Shown: positions 50,169 to 61,158 of the stretch, in pieces
Layout of the letters: each line of letters starts with the position of its first letter
How positions within the stretch are numbered: position 1 is the first letter of the stretch
From: Vibrio hepatarius
GTDB taxonomy: Bacteria > Pseudomonadota > Gammaproteobacteria > Enterobacterales > Vibrionaceae
Length of the DNA stretch: 64,000 nt
NCBI RefSeq assembly: GCF_018860525.1
Contig: NZ_JAHKPM010000039.1
Coordinates: 62,001-126,000, forward strand
Direction: 5' to 3'
The notes under the pieces: generated by a model
Database searches by the model: none
What the model was told of the DNA's origin: nothing
The model's input: only the letters and a program-made list of their open reading frames with translations
Program-made: the position numbers and the translations under genes

Positions 50169-50771
50169 ATGTCAGGTTTTAAACAACATACAGGCTTAGT
50201 GGTTCCTCTCGATGCAGCCAACGTCGATACCGATGCGATTATCCCTAAGCAATTTCTACAAAAAGTGTCGCGCTTAGGCTTTGGTAAACACCTATTCCAC
50301 GATTGGCGCTTTTTGGATGATGCTGGAGAGCAACCAAACTCAGAGTTTGTAATGAATAAAGCACGCTACCAAGGTGCTTCTGTTCTAGTCGCTCGTGAAA
50401 ATTTTGGCTGTGGTTCATCGCGAGAGCATGCACCTTGGGCGCTAGCCGATTATGGTATCAGAGCCATGATAGCTCCAAGTTTTGCCGATATATTCTATGG
50501 TAATTCAATCAACAACCAAATGGTCCCTGTTAGGCTTAACGAGCAGCAAGTCGACGAAATCTTCCAATTCGTTGAAGAAAATGAAGGGGCACAGGTTGAA
50601 GTAGATCTAGAAGCCAACCTAGTTCGTGCAAACGGCAAAGAATATTCGTTTGAAATTGATGAGTTTCGTAGGCACTGTCTGCTTAATGGGTTAGATAACA
50701 TAGGTCTAACTCTCCAGCATAAAGATAAAATTGCGGATTACGAGAGTAAGATTCCAACATTTCTCAAATAA
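50169..50771 (+). CDS. leuD: 3-isopropylmalate dehydratase small subunit
   Basis: Swivelling-domain partner of Leu[15 protein letters not shown] near the N-terminus and [16 protein letters not shown] in the middle are the family signatures. Length 200 residues. Twelve bases follow leuC and a strong terminator follows the gene, ending the leuABCD operon. Confidence 0.97.
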   Translation: MSGFKQHTGLVVPLDAANVDTDAIIPKQFLQKVSRLGFGKHLFHDWRFLDDAGEQPNSEFVMNKARYQGASVLVARENFGCGSSREHAPWALADYGIRAMIAPSFADIFYGNSINNQMVPVRLNEQQVDEIFQFVEENEGAQVEVDLEANLVRANGKEYSFEIDEFRRHCLLNGLDNIGLTLQHKDKIADYESKIPTFLK

Positions 50772-50784
50772 ATCCCACTACTTA

Positions 50785-50821
50785 ACAAGCTGAGGTTGGC
50801 TTAGCCAGCCTCAGCTTGTTA
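50785..50821 (+). terminator. leuABCD terminator
   Basis: AACAAGCTGAGG (50785-50796) and CCTCAGCTTGTT (50810-50821) are perfectly complementary over 12 bp; the loop contains a further TGGC/GCCA pairing. AAATTTT follows. Confidence 0.8.
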
Positions 50822-50887
50822 AATTTTGAAAGTTCTCAGTCAGATGCTCGGTCTTAAGTCATATTGCTGCTATCAATAGGACCATCT

Positions 50888-51673
50888 ATGAAATTCATTC
50901 TTCCTTTACTCTTGGCTATAGTATCTTTCAGCGCCTTTACTGCGCCTAAATCCGAACTTTGGCCTTATTGGAACACGAGCAATGAATCCAGTACTGATAG
51001 CGTAGATCACCAAGCTTGGCAACAGCTTCTCGATCAGTATTTAGTCAGCAAAGGTGACTATACCCTATTTAAATACTCATCTGTCAGCGAAAAAGATAAG
51101 CTAGCGCTTGCCAAGTATCTTGAGATATTGGCCAAAACAGATCCTCTTTCACTCAATAAAGCGCAGCAATATGCTTATTGGGTCAACCTGTATAATGCGA
51201 TTACCGTTAAGCTGATACTGGACGACTATCCGGTCAAATCGATTACCAAACTTGGCGGCTTGTTTAGTTTTGGGCCATGGGGCGATGATGTAATCACCAT
51301 CAATGGGAAAACACTGACACTAAACGATATCGAGCACCGAATTTTGCGCCCTATTTGGCAAGATCCTAGGACTCACTATGCGGTGAACTGTGCAAGTTTA
51401 GGATGCCCCAACTTGCAGCACAACGTTTTCACTGCCGAGAATACAGAAATGCTGCTAGAACAAGCAGCGACAAGTTTTATTAATAGCGATAAGGGCGTGT
51501 TCGTGACAAAAGACAATAGCCCCCAACTTTCATCGATTTATGATTGGTTTAGTGTCGATTTCGGTGATAAAGCATCACTGATCAAGCATTTAAGTCACTA
51601 TCGACCTGACTTAGCAACTTTGGATGGTAAGTTTAGCTACGACTATGATTGGTCACTTAACGAAAGTAAATAA
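50888..51673 (+). CDS. Exported DUF547 protein
   Basis: Periplasmic protein of unknown function with a signal peptide (residues 1-18, ending SFSAFTA). The DUF547 body contains YAYWVNLYNAITVKLILDDYP, GPWGDDVITINGKTLTLNDIEH and YAVNCASLGCPNL, with a conserved Cys pair and His/Asn residues arranged as in that family. I start at the ATG at 50888 because the signal peptide begins there and AGGA precedes it. Length 261 residues. Monocistronic between leuD and folA. Confidence 0.85.
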   Translation: MKFILPLLLAIVSFSAFTAPKSELWPYWNTSNESSTDSVDHQAWQQLLDQYLVSKGDYTLFKYSSVSEKDKLALAKYLEILAKTDPLSLNKAQQYAYWVNLYNAITVKLILDDYPVKSITKLGGLFSFGPWGDDVITINGKTLTLNDIEHRILRPIWQDPRTHYAVNCASLGCPNLQHNVFTAENTEMLLEQAATSFINSDKGVFVTKDNSPQLSSIYDWFSVDFGDKASLIKHLSHYRPDLATLDGKFSYDYDWSLNESK

Positions 51674-51755
51674 CACTCGTTTAGTTGTTGGTTGGTAGTC
51701 AATCTACCAACCATTAACACTGAGAGGGGACGTCACCTTCCAGCAAGTGATTGAA

Positions 51756-52265
51756 TTATTTTTCTAAAATCACAAAACGCATATTGTGTGCATTTTTTTC
51801 ATCCGCGAGATACGTTTCAGAGTAAATCTCTTGATAGTCATCACTCCATTTAGGGAAAAAGGTATCACCTGAAAGCTCTGCCTTAATAAAGGTAATATAA
51901 AGCCGATTAGCTAAGGGCAAACACTCTTTATAGATACTCCCTCCCCCAATTATCATTACTTCATTACAATCACCGACTTCTGCTAAAGCGCCACCAAGTG
52001 ATGAAACTATGGTTACACCATCTGCCGAAAACTCAGGGTTTCTGGTGATAACGATATTACGGCGGTCAGGTAAAGGCCGGCCAATAGATTCAAAGGTTTT
52101 TCGGCCCATAACCACAGGCTTACCTATAGTATGCTTTTTAAACCACGCAAAATCAGCAGGCAGGTGCCATGGCATTGCGTTCTCATTGCCAATAACATGC
52201 GGATTATCTTTTCCATTGCTGAGGTCGCCCGTCAAAGCAACAATCATACTAATAACCACAATCAA
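51756..52265 (-). CDS. folA: Dihydrofolate reductase
   Basis: NADPH-dependent reduction of dihydrofolate to tetrahydrofolate; the trimethoprim target. HVIGNENAMPWHLPADFAWFK carries the Met20-loop and catalytic Asp equivalent; GKPVVMGRKTFESIGRPLP and EVMIIGGGSIY are the NADPH-binding motifs. At 169 residues it is ~10 longer than E. coli FolA because of an insert (GDLSNGKDNPH) between the first strand and the Met20 loop. Confidence 0.95.
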   Translation of the reverse strand: MIVVISMIVALTGDLSNGKDNPHVIGNENAMPWHLPADFAWFKKHTIGKPVVMGRKTFESIGRPLPDRRNIVITRNPEFSADGVTIVSSLGGALAEVGDCNEVMIIGGGSIYKECLPLANRLYITFIKAELSGDTFFPKWSDDYQEIYSETYLADEKNAHNMRFVILEK

Positions 52266-52337
52266 ATACCTTAAAATCTAGAGTGAAAACGGATTATACC
52301 TTAATAGAATAATAGGACAATCTCCGATATAAAGTAG

Positions 52338-52811
52338 TCACACAATAGGTTTGCGGCGATAAAATAACAACCCGGGCATCGCTAAGCCAACGGCTAATCC
52401 CATAATAATAAACATGGCTTTCAGAAAATTTTCTAACAAAGCGGCAAACAATTGGTCACTGTAACCTTTATGGTTAAGCTCAACCAGTGCAATCATCGCT
52501 TTATATGCGAACACTCCAGGAACCATGGGGATCAGAGCGGCTACTGTAAATACTTTAGGGTGCGCCATAAAACGATGCGACCAATGTATACCAATCAAGC
52601 TCACTAATGTTGCCGCAAAGAAAGTCGCCCATTCAATCGGCAGACTAAAATGCATCATCAGATAACGCGAACCATGTCCAAGGGCTCCACCAATGGCACA
52701 ATAGGACAGCGCTCTCTGAGGGACATTGAACACTAGGGCAAAGCCTACAGCAGGAATAGAGGAAAATATCATATCGTTCAGAAGCCCAGTCAATAACGAG
52801 TAAAACGTCAT
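52338..52811 (-). CDS. yjjB: YjjB family (ThrE/DUF3815) membrane protein
   Basis: Small subunit of the split ThrE-like transporter; with YjjP it has been implicated in succinate export in E. coli. Four transmembrane helices; motifs IPAVGFALVFNVP, GGALGHGSRYL, HPKVFTVAALIPMVPG and GLLFYRRKP match E. coli YjjB along its length. The ATG at 52811, overlapping the yjjP stop as ATGA, gives 157 residues, the E. coli length; the longer frame from 52865 overlaps yjjP too far. Confidence 0.9.
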   Translation of the reverse strand: MTFYSLLTGLLNDMIFSSIPAVGFALVFNVPQRALSYCAIGGALGHGSRYLMMHFSLPIEWATFFAATLVSLIGIHWSHRFMAHPKVFTVAALIPMVPGVFAYKAMIALVELNHKGYSDQLFAALLENFLKAMFIIMGLAVGLAMPGLLFYRRKPIV

Positions 52812-53575
52812 AGGAGCCATCCCCACACTCCCACTATACTCATCGCTGCGATTATGCCTAAACAAGTCGCTAAAGTAAGTAAACTGGCCATAACAAATCT
52901 TGCAATCCCCATATTGATATAGCCTTTGAGCATATCTGCCACAGCATTTATAAGAGGGAAGCCAGGTACTAACATCAGCACTGAAGAAGCCATTGCGACG
53001 GAAGGTAAATTACCGAGTTGGTATATGACTGCCTGAGCGGAAATAACTGTGGTCACAAAAGCAGTAACTGCAAAGTTCATTAGCGGATTGAAATGACGAT
53101 GACCAATCTCTTGTCGAACAAACATTCCGATAGAAGAAGCTATAAAAGTCATAAAAAATACTACCCAATCACCTCCAGCTAAACGGCTAAAGGCAGCACA
53201 TGACAAGCCTATCATACCCATCACTAACCAGCGATTATAACGTTTAGGGTTGACCTTCTCCAGCTTATACTGAGCTAAGTTGAGATCGATAACCCCTCTT
53301 TCCAGCATGATGCAGATTCTTTGAATCTGAGTAACTACCTGCATGTTGATACCACGATCAGGGCTACGACGCGCCGTAGTAATGCAATGTTGCTGATAAA
53401 TTGTCGTAACGACTAATGAGCTTGCCGAAAGTGATACTTCAACCTCATCCATTCTCACAGCTAAGCCAATACGCCGAGTAATATCAACAACCAGTGTACT
53501 TTCTGCACCATGTGCAAGTAGCATCTGCCCTGTTTGGGCGATAAAACGTGAAGCACTGTGTTGTTTACATAACAT
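52808..53575 (-). CDS. yjjP: YjjP family (ThrE/DUF1212) membrane protein
   Basis: Large subunit of the split ThrE-type transporter. N-terminal cytoplasmic domain with GQMLLAHGAESTLVVDITRRI and VVTTIYQ, followed by about five helices with SRLAGGDWVVFFMTF and VLMLVPGFPLINAVADM. I prefer the ATG at 53575 over a GTG at 53605. Four-base overlap with yjjB shows coupling. Substrate here unverified. Confidence 0.88.
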   Translation of the reverse strand: MLCKQHSASRFIAQTGQMLLAHGAESTLVVDITRRIGLAVRMDEVEVSLSASSLVVTTIYQQHCITTARRSPDRGINMQVVTQIQRICIMLERGVIDLNLAQYKLEKVNPKRYNRWLVMGMIGLSCAAFSRLAGGDWVVFFMTFIASSIGMFVRQEIGHRHFNPLMNFAVTAFVTTVISAQAVIYQLGNLPSVAMASSVLMLVPGFPLINAVADMLKGYINMGIARFVMASLLTLATCLGIIAAMSIVGVWGWLL

Positions 53576-53645
53576 AATAGGGATCCAACACCTTTGTATG
53601 CTCACGACTATGGCTTATTGTTAATCACAGTAATTTGATCACAAA

Positions 53646-53679
53646 CAAAAAAGCCGCAATATAGATCACATTGCGACTT
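53646..53679 (-). terminator. obgE terminator
   Basis: GCCGCAAT and ATTGCGAC (53653-53660, 53670-53677) pair with one mismatch position; on the minus strand the stem is followed by a run of T (complement of 53647-53652). Confidence 0.75.
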
Positions 53680-53696
53680 AAGTTCAAAGGTGTAAG

Positions 53697-54875
<1,179 letters not shown>

Positions 54876-55076
54876 TTACTCCGCCCACTTACTACATCGC
54901 GTAGTTGCGTTGCAAACTTCATTCATAGAGCTAATTGGCATAGTATGAATGATATAAATTCTAGCAGACTCCTACTTCGGCTCAATCACCATGGCACTCA
55001 GATCGATCTGCTATTTAGGAAATATACTGAGGGGCTTTTTCTAAAACCGCTTAGTATCACTTCCTACTACTCTAAA

Positions 55077-55107
55077 TAAAAAACCCCGCCAAAAATGGCA
55101 GGGCTTT
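55077..55107 (-). terminator. rplU-rpmA terminator
   Basis: CCCCGCCA (55084-55091) and TGGCAGGG (55096-55103) pair with one mismatch; six T follow on the minus strand. It lies 42 bases after rpmA and ahead of obgE. Confidence 0.8.
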
Positions 55108-55148
55108 GGAATTCAGCTAGAAGCCTAAATTCTTACTCTAAGCGAGGA

Positions 55149-55406
55149 TTACTCAGCTTCAATACTTACGAATTTACGGTTCTTAGGACCTTTAACTTCA
55201 AACTTCACTTTGCCTTCGGAAAGAGCGAATAAAGTATGGTCTTTACCAATACCTACGTTTGTACCAGCATGAAACTTAGTGCCACGTTGACGAACAATGA
55301 TGTTACCTGCAAGAACAGATTCACCACCGAAACGTTTAACACCAAGACGTTTGCTTTCTGAATCGCGGCCGTTACGAGTAGAACCACCAGCTTTTTTGTG
55401 TGCCAT
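55149..55406 (-). CDS. rpmA: 50S ribosomal protein L27
   Basis: Ribosomal protein whose N-terminal tail reaches the peptidyl transferase centre. [20 protein letters not shown] is the universal N-terminus, followed by [12 protein letters not shown] and [14 protein letters not shown]. Length 85 residues. Twenty bases after rplU. Confidence 0.98.
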   Translation of the reverse strand: MAHKKAGGSTRNGRDSESKRLGVKRFGGESVLAGNIIVRQRGTKFHAGTNVGIGKDHTLFALSEGKVKFEVKGPKNRKFVSIEAE

Positions 55407-55426
55407 TGTTAAGCTCTCCTAATCAA

Positions 55427-55738
55427 TTAAGCGTTGATACCAGTGATCTTCACTTCAGTGAACCACTGACGATGACCCTGTTGCTTACGAGAGTGCTTAC
55501 GACGACGGAACTTAACGACTTTAACTTTGTCGCCACGACCGTGTTGTACTACTTCAGCAACTACTTTGCCACCCTCTAAAAGAGGAGCGCCAACTTTAAC
55601 GTCTTCACCATTAGCAACTAAAAGAACTTTTTCAAACTCTACAGTTGCACCAGTTTCTACGTCTAATTTCTCTAAACGAAGTGTTTGACCTTCGCTTACA
55701 CGGTGTTGTTTACCACCAGATTGGAAAACAGCGTACAT
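55427..55738 (-). CDS. rplU: 50S ribosomal protein L21
   Basis: Ribosomal protein binding 23S r[21 protein letters not shown] start, [21 protein letters not shown] near the end (basic RNA-binding segment) are invariant features. Length 103 residues. First gene of the rplU-rpmA unit, divergent from ispB, as in E. coli. Confidence 0.98.
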   Translation of the reverse strand: MYAVFQSGGKQHRVSEGQTLRLEKLDVETGATVEFEKVLLVANGEDVKVGAPLLEGGKVVAEVVQHGRGDKVKVVKFRRRKHSRKQQGHRQWFTEVKITGINA

Positions 55739-56007
55739 ATCTTACTCCGCTTTTTCCGCACAGCCGTATGTGTATTCTATACATCATGGGTGTGCGCTAA
55801 ACTAATCATCAATAGGGCGCAGATTCTACAGAAGAGGCGCTCCTATGACAAGCCATATTTAAAAAAAATTGGCGAAAAGCTAGTCGCCAAATAAAAGTGC
55901 GCCGATCATGCCCTTTAGACATGTATTTATCAACGTTTTTTAGTGTATTATCCACCAATAAAAATGATAAGCAGACCTTAAAAGTTCTAACTTCACTCGG
56001 ATTTACA

Positions 56008-56979
56008 ATGGATTTTAAAGCTATCCAAACGCTCACTGCCGACGATATGGTAAAAGTGAACGAAACAATTTATGCTCAGCTCAACTCTGACGTTTCTCTA
56101 ATCAATCAGTTGGGATTTTACATTGTGAGTGGCGGTGGCAAACGTATTCGCCCTCTTTTAGCTGTGCTATCTGCTCGTGCACTCGGCTATCAAGGTCAAG
56201 CTCATACTACTGCAGCAGCCTTTATTGAATTTATTCATACTGCCACGTTACTGCACGATGATGTGGTTGATGAGTCTAACATGCGTCGTGGTAAAGCGAC
56301 GGCAAATGCTGCATTTGGTAACGCTGCCAGTGTTTTAGTTGGTGATTTTATTTATACCCGCTCTTTCCAGATGATGACGGAATTAGGTTCCATGCGTATC
56401 CTCAAATTAATGAGTGATGCTGTAAACATCATTGCTGAAGGTGAAGTTCTGCAACTAATGAACTGTAATGACCCTGATACGACTGAAGACAGTTATATGC
56501 AGGTAATTTATTCCAAAACAGCTCGTTTGTTCGAAACGGCAACCCAGATTGGTGCAATACTCAACAATGCACCAAGTAATGTCGAAACTGCATTACAAAA
56601 CTATGGTAAATATCTGGGTACTGCATTCCAATTGATTGATGATGTCATGGACTACACCTCTGATGGTAAGGAAATGGGCAAAAACGTCGGAGATGATCTC
56701 GCTGAGGGTAAGCCCACCCTGCCACTTTTATACGCGATGGATAAAGGTAATCCTACTCAGAAAAATATGATAAGGGAGGCTATTGAAAAAGCCAATGGTA
56801 TGCAAAAACTCGATGCTATCATGGAAACGCTTAATCAAACTGGCGCATTGGATTATACCAGAGAGAAGGCTTATCAAGAAGCTGATAAAGCCATAACAGA
56901 ATTGGATATTTTACCCGAATCCCCCTATAAGCAGGCTTTGGTAACACTCGCTCATATGTCTGTGCATCGTAGTAAATAA
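56008..56979 (+). CDS. ispB: Octaprenyl diphosphate synthase
   Basis: Trans-polyprenyl synthase making the octaprenyl side chain of ubiquinone, linking to the ubiI/ubiH genes elsewhere in the window. Aspartate-rich motifs LLHDDVVDES (first) and QLIDDVMDYTSD (second) are present, with GGKRIRPLL at the N-terminal side. I use the ATG at 56008 (MDFKAIQTLT), giving 323 residues (E. coli 323); the frame extends to 55897 without family support. Confidence 0.96.
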   Translation: MDFKAIQTLTADDMVKVNETIYAQLNSDVSLINQLGFYIVSGGGKRIRPLLAVLSARALGYQGQAHTTAAAFIEFIHTATLLHDDVVDESNMRRGKATANAAFGNAASVLVGDFIYTRSFQMMTELGSMRILKLMSDAVNIIAEGEVLQLMNCNDPDTTEDSYMQVIYSKTARLFETATQIGAILNNAPSNVETALQNYGKYLGTAFQLIDDVMDYTSDGKEMGKNVGDDLAEGKPTLPLLYAMDKGNPTQKNMIREAIEKANGMQKLDAIMETLNQTGALDYTREKAYQEADKAITELDILPESPYKQALVTLAHMSVHRSK

Positions 56980-56997
56980 ATCTAAGATATAGATATT

Positions 56998-57013
56998 GGG
57001 AACCTAAGTTCCC
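56998..57013 (+). terminator. Weak terminator after ispB
   Basis: GGGAAC and GTTCCC form a 6-bp stem with a 4-base loop, followed by ATTATCTT. The next ~290 bases to the YgiW-like gene contain nothing I recognise. Confidence 0.55.
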
Positions 57014-57302
57014 ATTATCTTCACCGCAGCAATGCGAAGGTTTATCGACTACGTAATCACCAACTTGACCAAAGTCTATGCTTTGCTTTAGTTAGCAATA
57101 CATCTTCCCCGCTTTTTTAAACTAGCAGCAAAACAGCGACCAATAAAATGCTGCGCAGTATTTTGCGAGCAAACTATTTGTTATGTATCGCAACGATTAG
57201 TTGTTTCATTATTAACCTCTAACAAGGCACAATAATTTGCCTTTTAAAGAGCAAACATTAATTATTCCTAGAGGTTATCATTGCCAATTTTTAAGCAGAG
57301 GC

Positions 57303-57677
57303 TCACAGCACCTTGATGACATCAACGTCAATCTTAGTCCCTGACACTCCTTTATCAATTTCACCTGTGAGCTGTACTTTAGTTTGAGGAGTAACGGTTT
57401 GGTTAAACCACTTATCATGATCAATCTCCACCGTCACCTCCCCTGTACCATCACTGAAGGTATACATTTCTCCTCCTAAGGAAGCGATAATCTTTCCAGT
57501 TAAAGTGACTGGTGTATCGTCACTAAACATTCCAGCATCCATCACTTGCTGGACAGTCGAGATACCTTGATTAGGGCCGTTAAAGCCGGCATTACCTTGA
57601 GGACCGTCAAAGCCTTGTGCATATACAGTAGCTGAAGCCGAAAGTGCGAGTAGAGAGATGAGCAATTTGCTTTTCAT
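57303..57677 (-). CDS. YgiW/YdeI (BOF) family periplasmic stress protein
   Basis: Exported OB-fold (BOF) protein; homologues bind cationic antimicrobial peptides or contribute to peroxide and envelope stress tolerance. Signal peptide at residues 1-20 (ending SATVYA), Gly/Asn-rich linker, then the fold with VTLTGKIIASLGGEMYTFSDGTGEVTVEID, split here across ~50-78, and KVQLTGEIDKG. Start at the ATG at 57677 (MKSKLLISLL) with AGGA upstream; 124 residues. The ~390 bases upstream are AT-rich without other genes. Confidence 0.88.
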   Translation of the reverse strand: MKSKLLISLLALSASATVYAQGFDGPQGNAGFNGPNQGISTVQQVMDAGMFSDDTPVTLTGKIIASLGGEMYTFSDGTGEVTVEIDHDKWFNQTVTPQTKVQLTGEIDKGVSGTKIDVDVIKVL

Positions 57678-58065
57678 TGTTGTTTCCTGCTGGTCAGTAA
57701 GTGTGTTCAATCTAACTTTCAATGACTGAATGGAAGATGAATGATTTTGTTATATTTGACCATTTTGTCATTTAATAATCGAATGAATTGAGATTTGAGT
57801 TCAGAAATCAAGTTACTTGCATGCTATAAACCAGATTTAGTTCACCTTTAACTACCCAATAACCCACTAATCAAGACTCAATTGATAACCAATTTCCCCA
57901 AAAATCATCACCTAGACAAGCCCGACGCGACAGCAAAAAAATAATTACTATGAATATAACTCAATAAAACAACAGCCTAGGCGAATGCGAATATATTATT
58001 TCATATAAAATAACAATGAAAACTGATAATTTTGTTTTACATTATTGATAATTGCGTTAGCTTAA

Positions 58066-58948
58066 ATGGAAGGAATTTATCAACTATTGGCATTTTCAAT
58101 AGATAAAATCAATGAATTTATAGTGAGCTTAACTGTATACCTTCAACCAAAAGCAGTCATAAGGTGTTGTATGCGCGACTATTATTACCTAAATCAAATA
58201 AAAGCAGCTTTGATTCTTTTAGAACACTGTTTGGTGGTTGCAGCAAAGAGCCAAGCGGCTAATCAACCGATTACTAGTCAAGTCGATCAAAATAGCCGTC
58301 GCGTGCTACAGGCGAATCAACGTCAGTTAAACAAACAATTACAGCCTAAACCGACAAAAGGCACTTCTGAAGAAGGCCTTAAAGAAGTCACTGCTGAAGG
58401 GAACCCTATACTACAAGAATCGGCTAAATGTTTACCCATTATTGATATCACTGATACAACGCTTCTATTGGCGAAAATAAAGCGCACAAAGCACCATTGT
58501 GGGATAGAGCTGCTCAAAGCGTTGGTAATAAAGTAGATAAAGGTATCCAGGCCTTTACAAAACGGACAACAAACCAACTAGCTGTACAAGTCCTTCAGGG
58601 AATATCTCCGTACAAGTGACTGATAAACAGGCTGTTGAGCAAGAGCCTGGCATATCGGCTAAGCAGGATATTTCAGTTCAATCTACTCAAGCTACACAAC
58701 TTAAAGGCGCTAAACTTGAGTCACAAACTGGCACTGTTGATACTGGCCCCCAGCCTGTAATCACAGAAGCAATTTCTGATAAAAATGTATCGGTAAGAAC
58801 AAATCTAAACACCGATATTAAAGAACTTGGTAAGCAAGCGTTCAGTGATATTAAAGAGGGACAAACACCCTTAATCGGAGTCAAGGTTGAATCTGGCACC
58901 TCAGAAGGTAAAGTCGTTCAGCCTCAAACTAATGAAGCATCAAAGTAA
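58066..58948 (+). pseudogene. Apparently frameshifted or decayed hypothetical locus
   Basis: Three overlapping open stretches in three frames. 58066-58536 (156 residues) has a hydrophobic stretch after MRDYYYLNQIKAALILLEH and a Gln-rich middle. 58455-58619 has no start codon but codes plausibly (GENKAHKAPLWDRAAQSVG and VDKGIQAFTKRTTNQLAVQ). 58616-58948 starts with GTG overlapping that stop as GTGA and is a Ser/Thr/Gln-rich, disordered-looking 110-residue frame. A perfect terminator follows. Either one gene with one or two frameshifts, or two real overlapping small genes. No family recognised. Confidence 0.45.
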
Positions 58949-58953
58949 ACCTC

Positions 58954-58982
58954 AAAGCGCGCTGGAAACAGCGCGCTTTTTT
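58954..58982 (+). terminator. Strong intrinsic terminator
   Basis: AAAGCGCGCTG (58954-58964) and CAGCGCGCTTT (58969-58979) form an 11-bp stem with a 4-base loop, followed by T. It ends the locus at 58066-58948 and, with A-rich sequence before it, may also serve the convergent amine oxidase gene. Confidence 0.88.
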
Positions 58983-59008
58983 ATATCATTTATCGCTAAA
59001 TTTACGAT

Positions 59009-60433
59009 TTAGTTTACCTTAGATGATTGGCTCGTAATCTGATTAGCAACACGAATACCACTTCTCACCGCACCTTCAAGGTACCCGACATACTTAATAG
59101 CAGTGTGCTCACCGGCAAAATAGACTTTCCCATCAGGAGTTAAAAAAGTATTCCAATGACGAGTCATCTGCTCTGGCCCATAAGCGGCAAAGCCCCCCAT
59201 AATATAAGGGTCTCGGTGCCAAGCATGAACGGAGCCATACTCAAAATACTTGTTTGAACCTGGGTACATAGCCTCCATCTGCTTAAGGCGATTATCAATA
59301 ATCGCTTTATCAGACCAACCCTTTTGTTGATGAGCAAAATCACCCGAGGTAAATGCTACTAGTACTCCCCCTTCACCTTTTTGACGCTCAGAACCTTCCC
59401 AAAGCCAGCCAATCGGTAATTCAGAAATCACATCTCCTCCCAGCCCTTGCTCTAGCCAAAAACGTTTACTGTATTTCATTAGCACTTTGACATGAGAACC
59501 ATAGTTTATCTCTTGTGCAGCAGCTCGTTTATCACTGGCTAATTCAGGTTCAAATTCAATTTTATTCAATACAGGCAGTGGAACCGTAACGACCACAACA
59601 TCGGCAATAAACTCTTTATCGGTAGCACTAACGGTAACACCAGCTTCGTTTTGACTCACTTTTGTTACCGGATGGTTCAGTAACACTGGCCCGTTAATAT
59701 GCTCAACAAAGGCGTTTGCGAATTCACGGGTACCGGCCAAAAATCGCTTGATTTCTACTTTATCATCATCGACATCTTCATAGACTTTCGCCTGATGGGA
59801 TAGCCACAACAAAGACACATTTCTCGGCTCATCATACTCACCGCGTATTGCATGTTCTGCAAGAGTTTTGGCAAAAGGTAACAGCTCTAGGCTATCAATC
59901 CACTCTTGAGCCGTAATCTTATCAAGGCGCATAGCATTAGGAGCAAGGGTAGGATTGGAAGAATCGGGAACGTTTTCGGCCAAATTATCAAAAGCCGCTT
60001 TAAAGCGCTCTAGATCCTTTTTAACCTCCGGAGAATACTCTTTCTTAAAATCACTATAGCGAGTCAACTTACTGTCTAGGAAGTAGGCTCCCTTTTCAAG
60101 CTCGTCACTGTAGCCAACATCAACGATCTTTACGTCAAACATCTTTGCATAACGAAACAATTCAGTGTGTACACTTTTATCATCAAGCAATTCACCACCA
60201 GACTCAGCATGTTGAGCGCCCATATCAATAGTGCTCATCCGGCCGCCAACACGATCTTTGGCTTCCAAAATCGTAACTTGATAACCCTTATTTTCAAGCT
60301 CATAAGCTGCGGTCAATCCTGATAAGCCAGCGCCTACAACAATGGCTTTTTTCTCTTCAGCACTGATGCTTTGGGAAAAAAATAAACAACAAGTACTCAC
60401 AAAAACAAGTTTCTTACATACAGATAAAATCAT
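59009..60433 (-). CDS. Exported flavin-containing amine oxidase
   Basis: Monoamine-oxidase-family FAD protein (474 residues) with a signal peptide (residues 1-25, ending FFSQSISA). Dinucleotide motif AIVVGAGLSGLTAAYELENKG and GGRMSTIDMGAQHAESGGE at the N-terminus; VVVTVPLPVLNKIEF in the middle; FAGEHTAIKYVGYLEGAVRSG at the C-terminus, the FAD-contacting segment of this family. Start placed at the ATG at 60433 because a signal peptide begins there; the frame to 60490 is extended. Substrate unknown. Confidence 0.85.
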   Translation of the reverse strand: MILSVCKKLVFVSTCCLFFSQSISAEEKKAIVVGAGLSGLTAAYELENKGYQVTILEAKDRVGGRMSTIDMGAQHAESGGELLDDKSVHTELFRYAKMFDVKIVDVGYSDELEKGAYFLDSKLTRYSDFKKEYSPEVKKDLERFKAAFDNLAENVPDSSNPTLAPNAMRLDKITAQEWIDSLELLPFAKTLAEHAIRGEYDEPRNVSLLWLSHQAKVYEDVDDDKVEIKRFLAGTREFANAFVEHINGPVLLNHPVTKVSQNEAGVTVSATDKEFIADVVVVTVPLPVLNKIEFEPELASDKRAAAQEINYGSHVKVLMKYSKRFWLEQGLGGDVISELPIGWLWEGSERQKGEGGVLVAFTSGDFAHQQKGWSDKAIIDNRLKQMEAMYPGSNKYFEYGSVHAWHRDPYIMGGFAAYGPEQMTRHWNTFLTPDGKVYFAGEHTAIKYVGYLEGAVRSGIRVANQITSQSSKVN

Positions 60434-60664
60434 AAACAATAACCAATTAAGTGCATATGGATTTGCAACATAATATGTAGTTACAGCCAATTATCAAACC
60501 CAAAAAACCTCACTTGTGATCGCATCAACCTAAAGCAGTCAAAACAAGTTCGCCTTTTAATTCTCATGGGTTTAGATCGAGAAAAATTAAATTAGTTCTT
60601 TACCTAAACCTAACTTGAGGTTCTAACCTCTATCGTGTTGACAGAAAAAGGAAAGGAGCAAACA

Positions 60665-61084
60665 ATGATCCAGCTAGAACATATTAATTTAGTGGTGAGG
60701 GATATTCCTGAAATGTTAAAATTTTACCAAGCTGCATTTCCCCATTGGTCTATTCGTGATGAAGGGCAAGCAACATGGAGCGGCAAACCAAGAAATTGGC
60801 TACATTTTGGCGATAATTACCAATATCTTGCCTTCAGCGATAATGGTGAAGATGACAACCGTCACTTAGCAGGTCACCAAGTCGGTTTAGCACATTTTGC
60901 CTACGTCACCAATAATATCGATGCCGTAATTAACCGCCTACTTCGTGCTGGTTACTCAATAGAAAAACAGGGGGCAGAAGAGCCTTATCGCAAAAACGTT
61001 TACTTTCTTGATCCGGCTGGCTTTGAGGTCGAATTTGTTGAATATTTAAGTGATGAGCCTAAGCTGCGTAATTTATCGAGCTAA
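60665..61084 (+). CDS. VOC (glyoxalase/bleomycin-resistance-like) protein
   Basis: 139-residue vicinal-oxygen-chelate superfamily protein made of two beta-alpha-beta units: LEHINLVVRDIPEMLKFYQAAF (split positions ~4-25) and VGLAHFAYVTNNIDAVINRL. Likely metal ligands are H7, H83-type His and E near the C-terminus in PAGFEVEFVEY. The ATG at 60665 is preceded by GGAG with seven-base spacing. Members include glyoxalase, dioxygenases and resistance proteins; the specific role cannot be told. Confidence 0.82.
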   Translation: MIQLEHINLVVRDIPEMLKFYQAAFPHWSIRDEGQATWSGKPRNWLHFGDNYQYLAFSDNGEDDNRHLAGHQVGLAHFAYVTNNIDAVINRLLRAGYSIEKQGAEEPYRKNVYFLDPAGFEVEFVEYLSDEPKLRNLSS

Positions 61085-61158
61085 GCCATACCCTGATAGC
61101 AAGTGGCGCAGGGAGATACTCTCTGCGCTGTAAACAAGATAACTTGTGTTTAAAAAGC

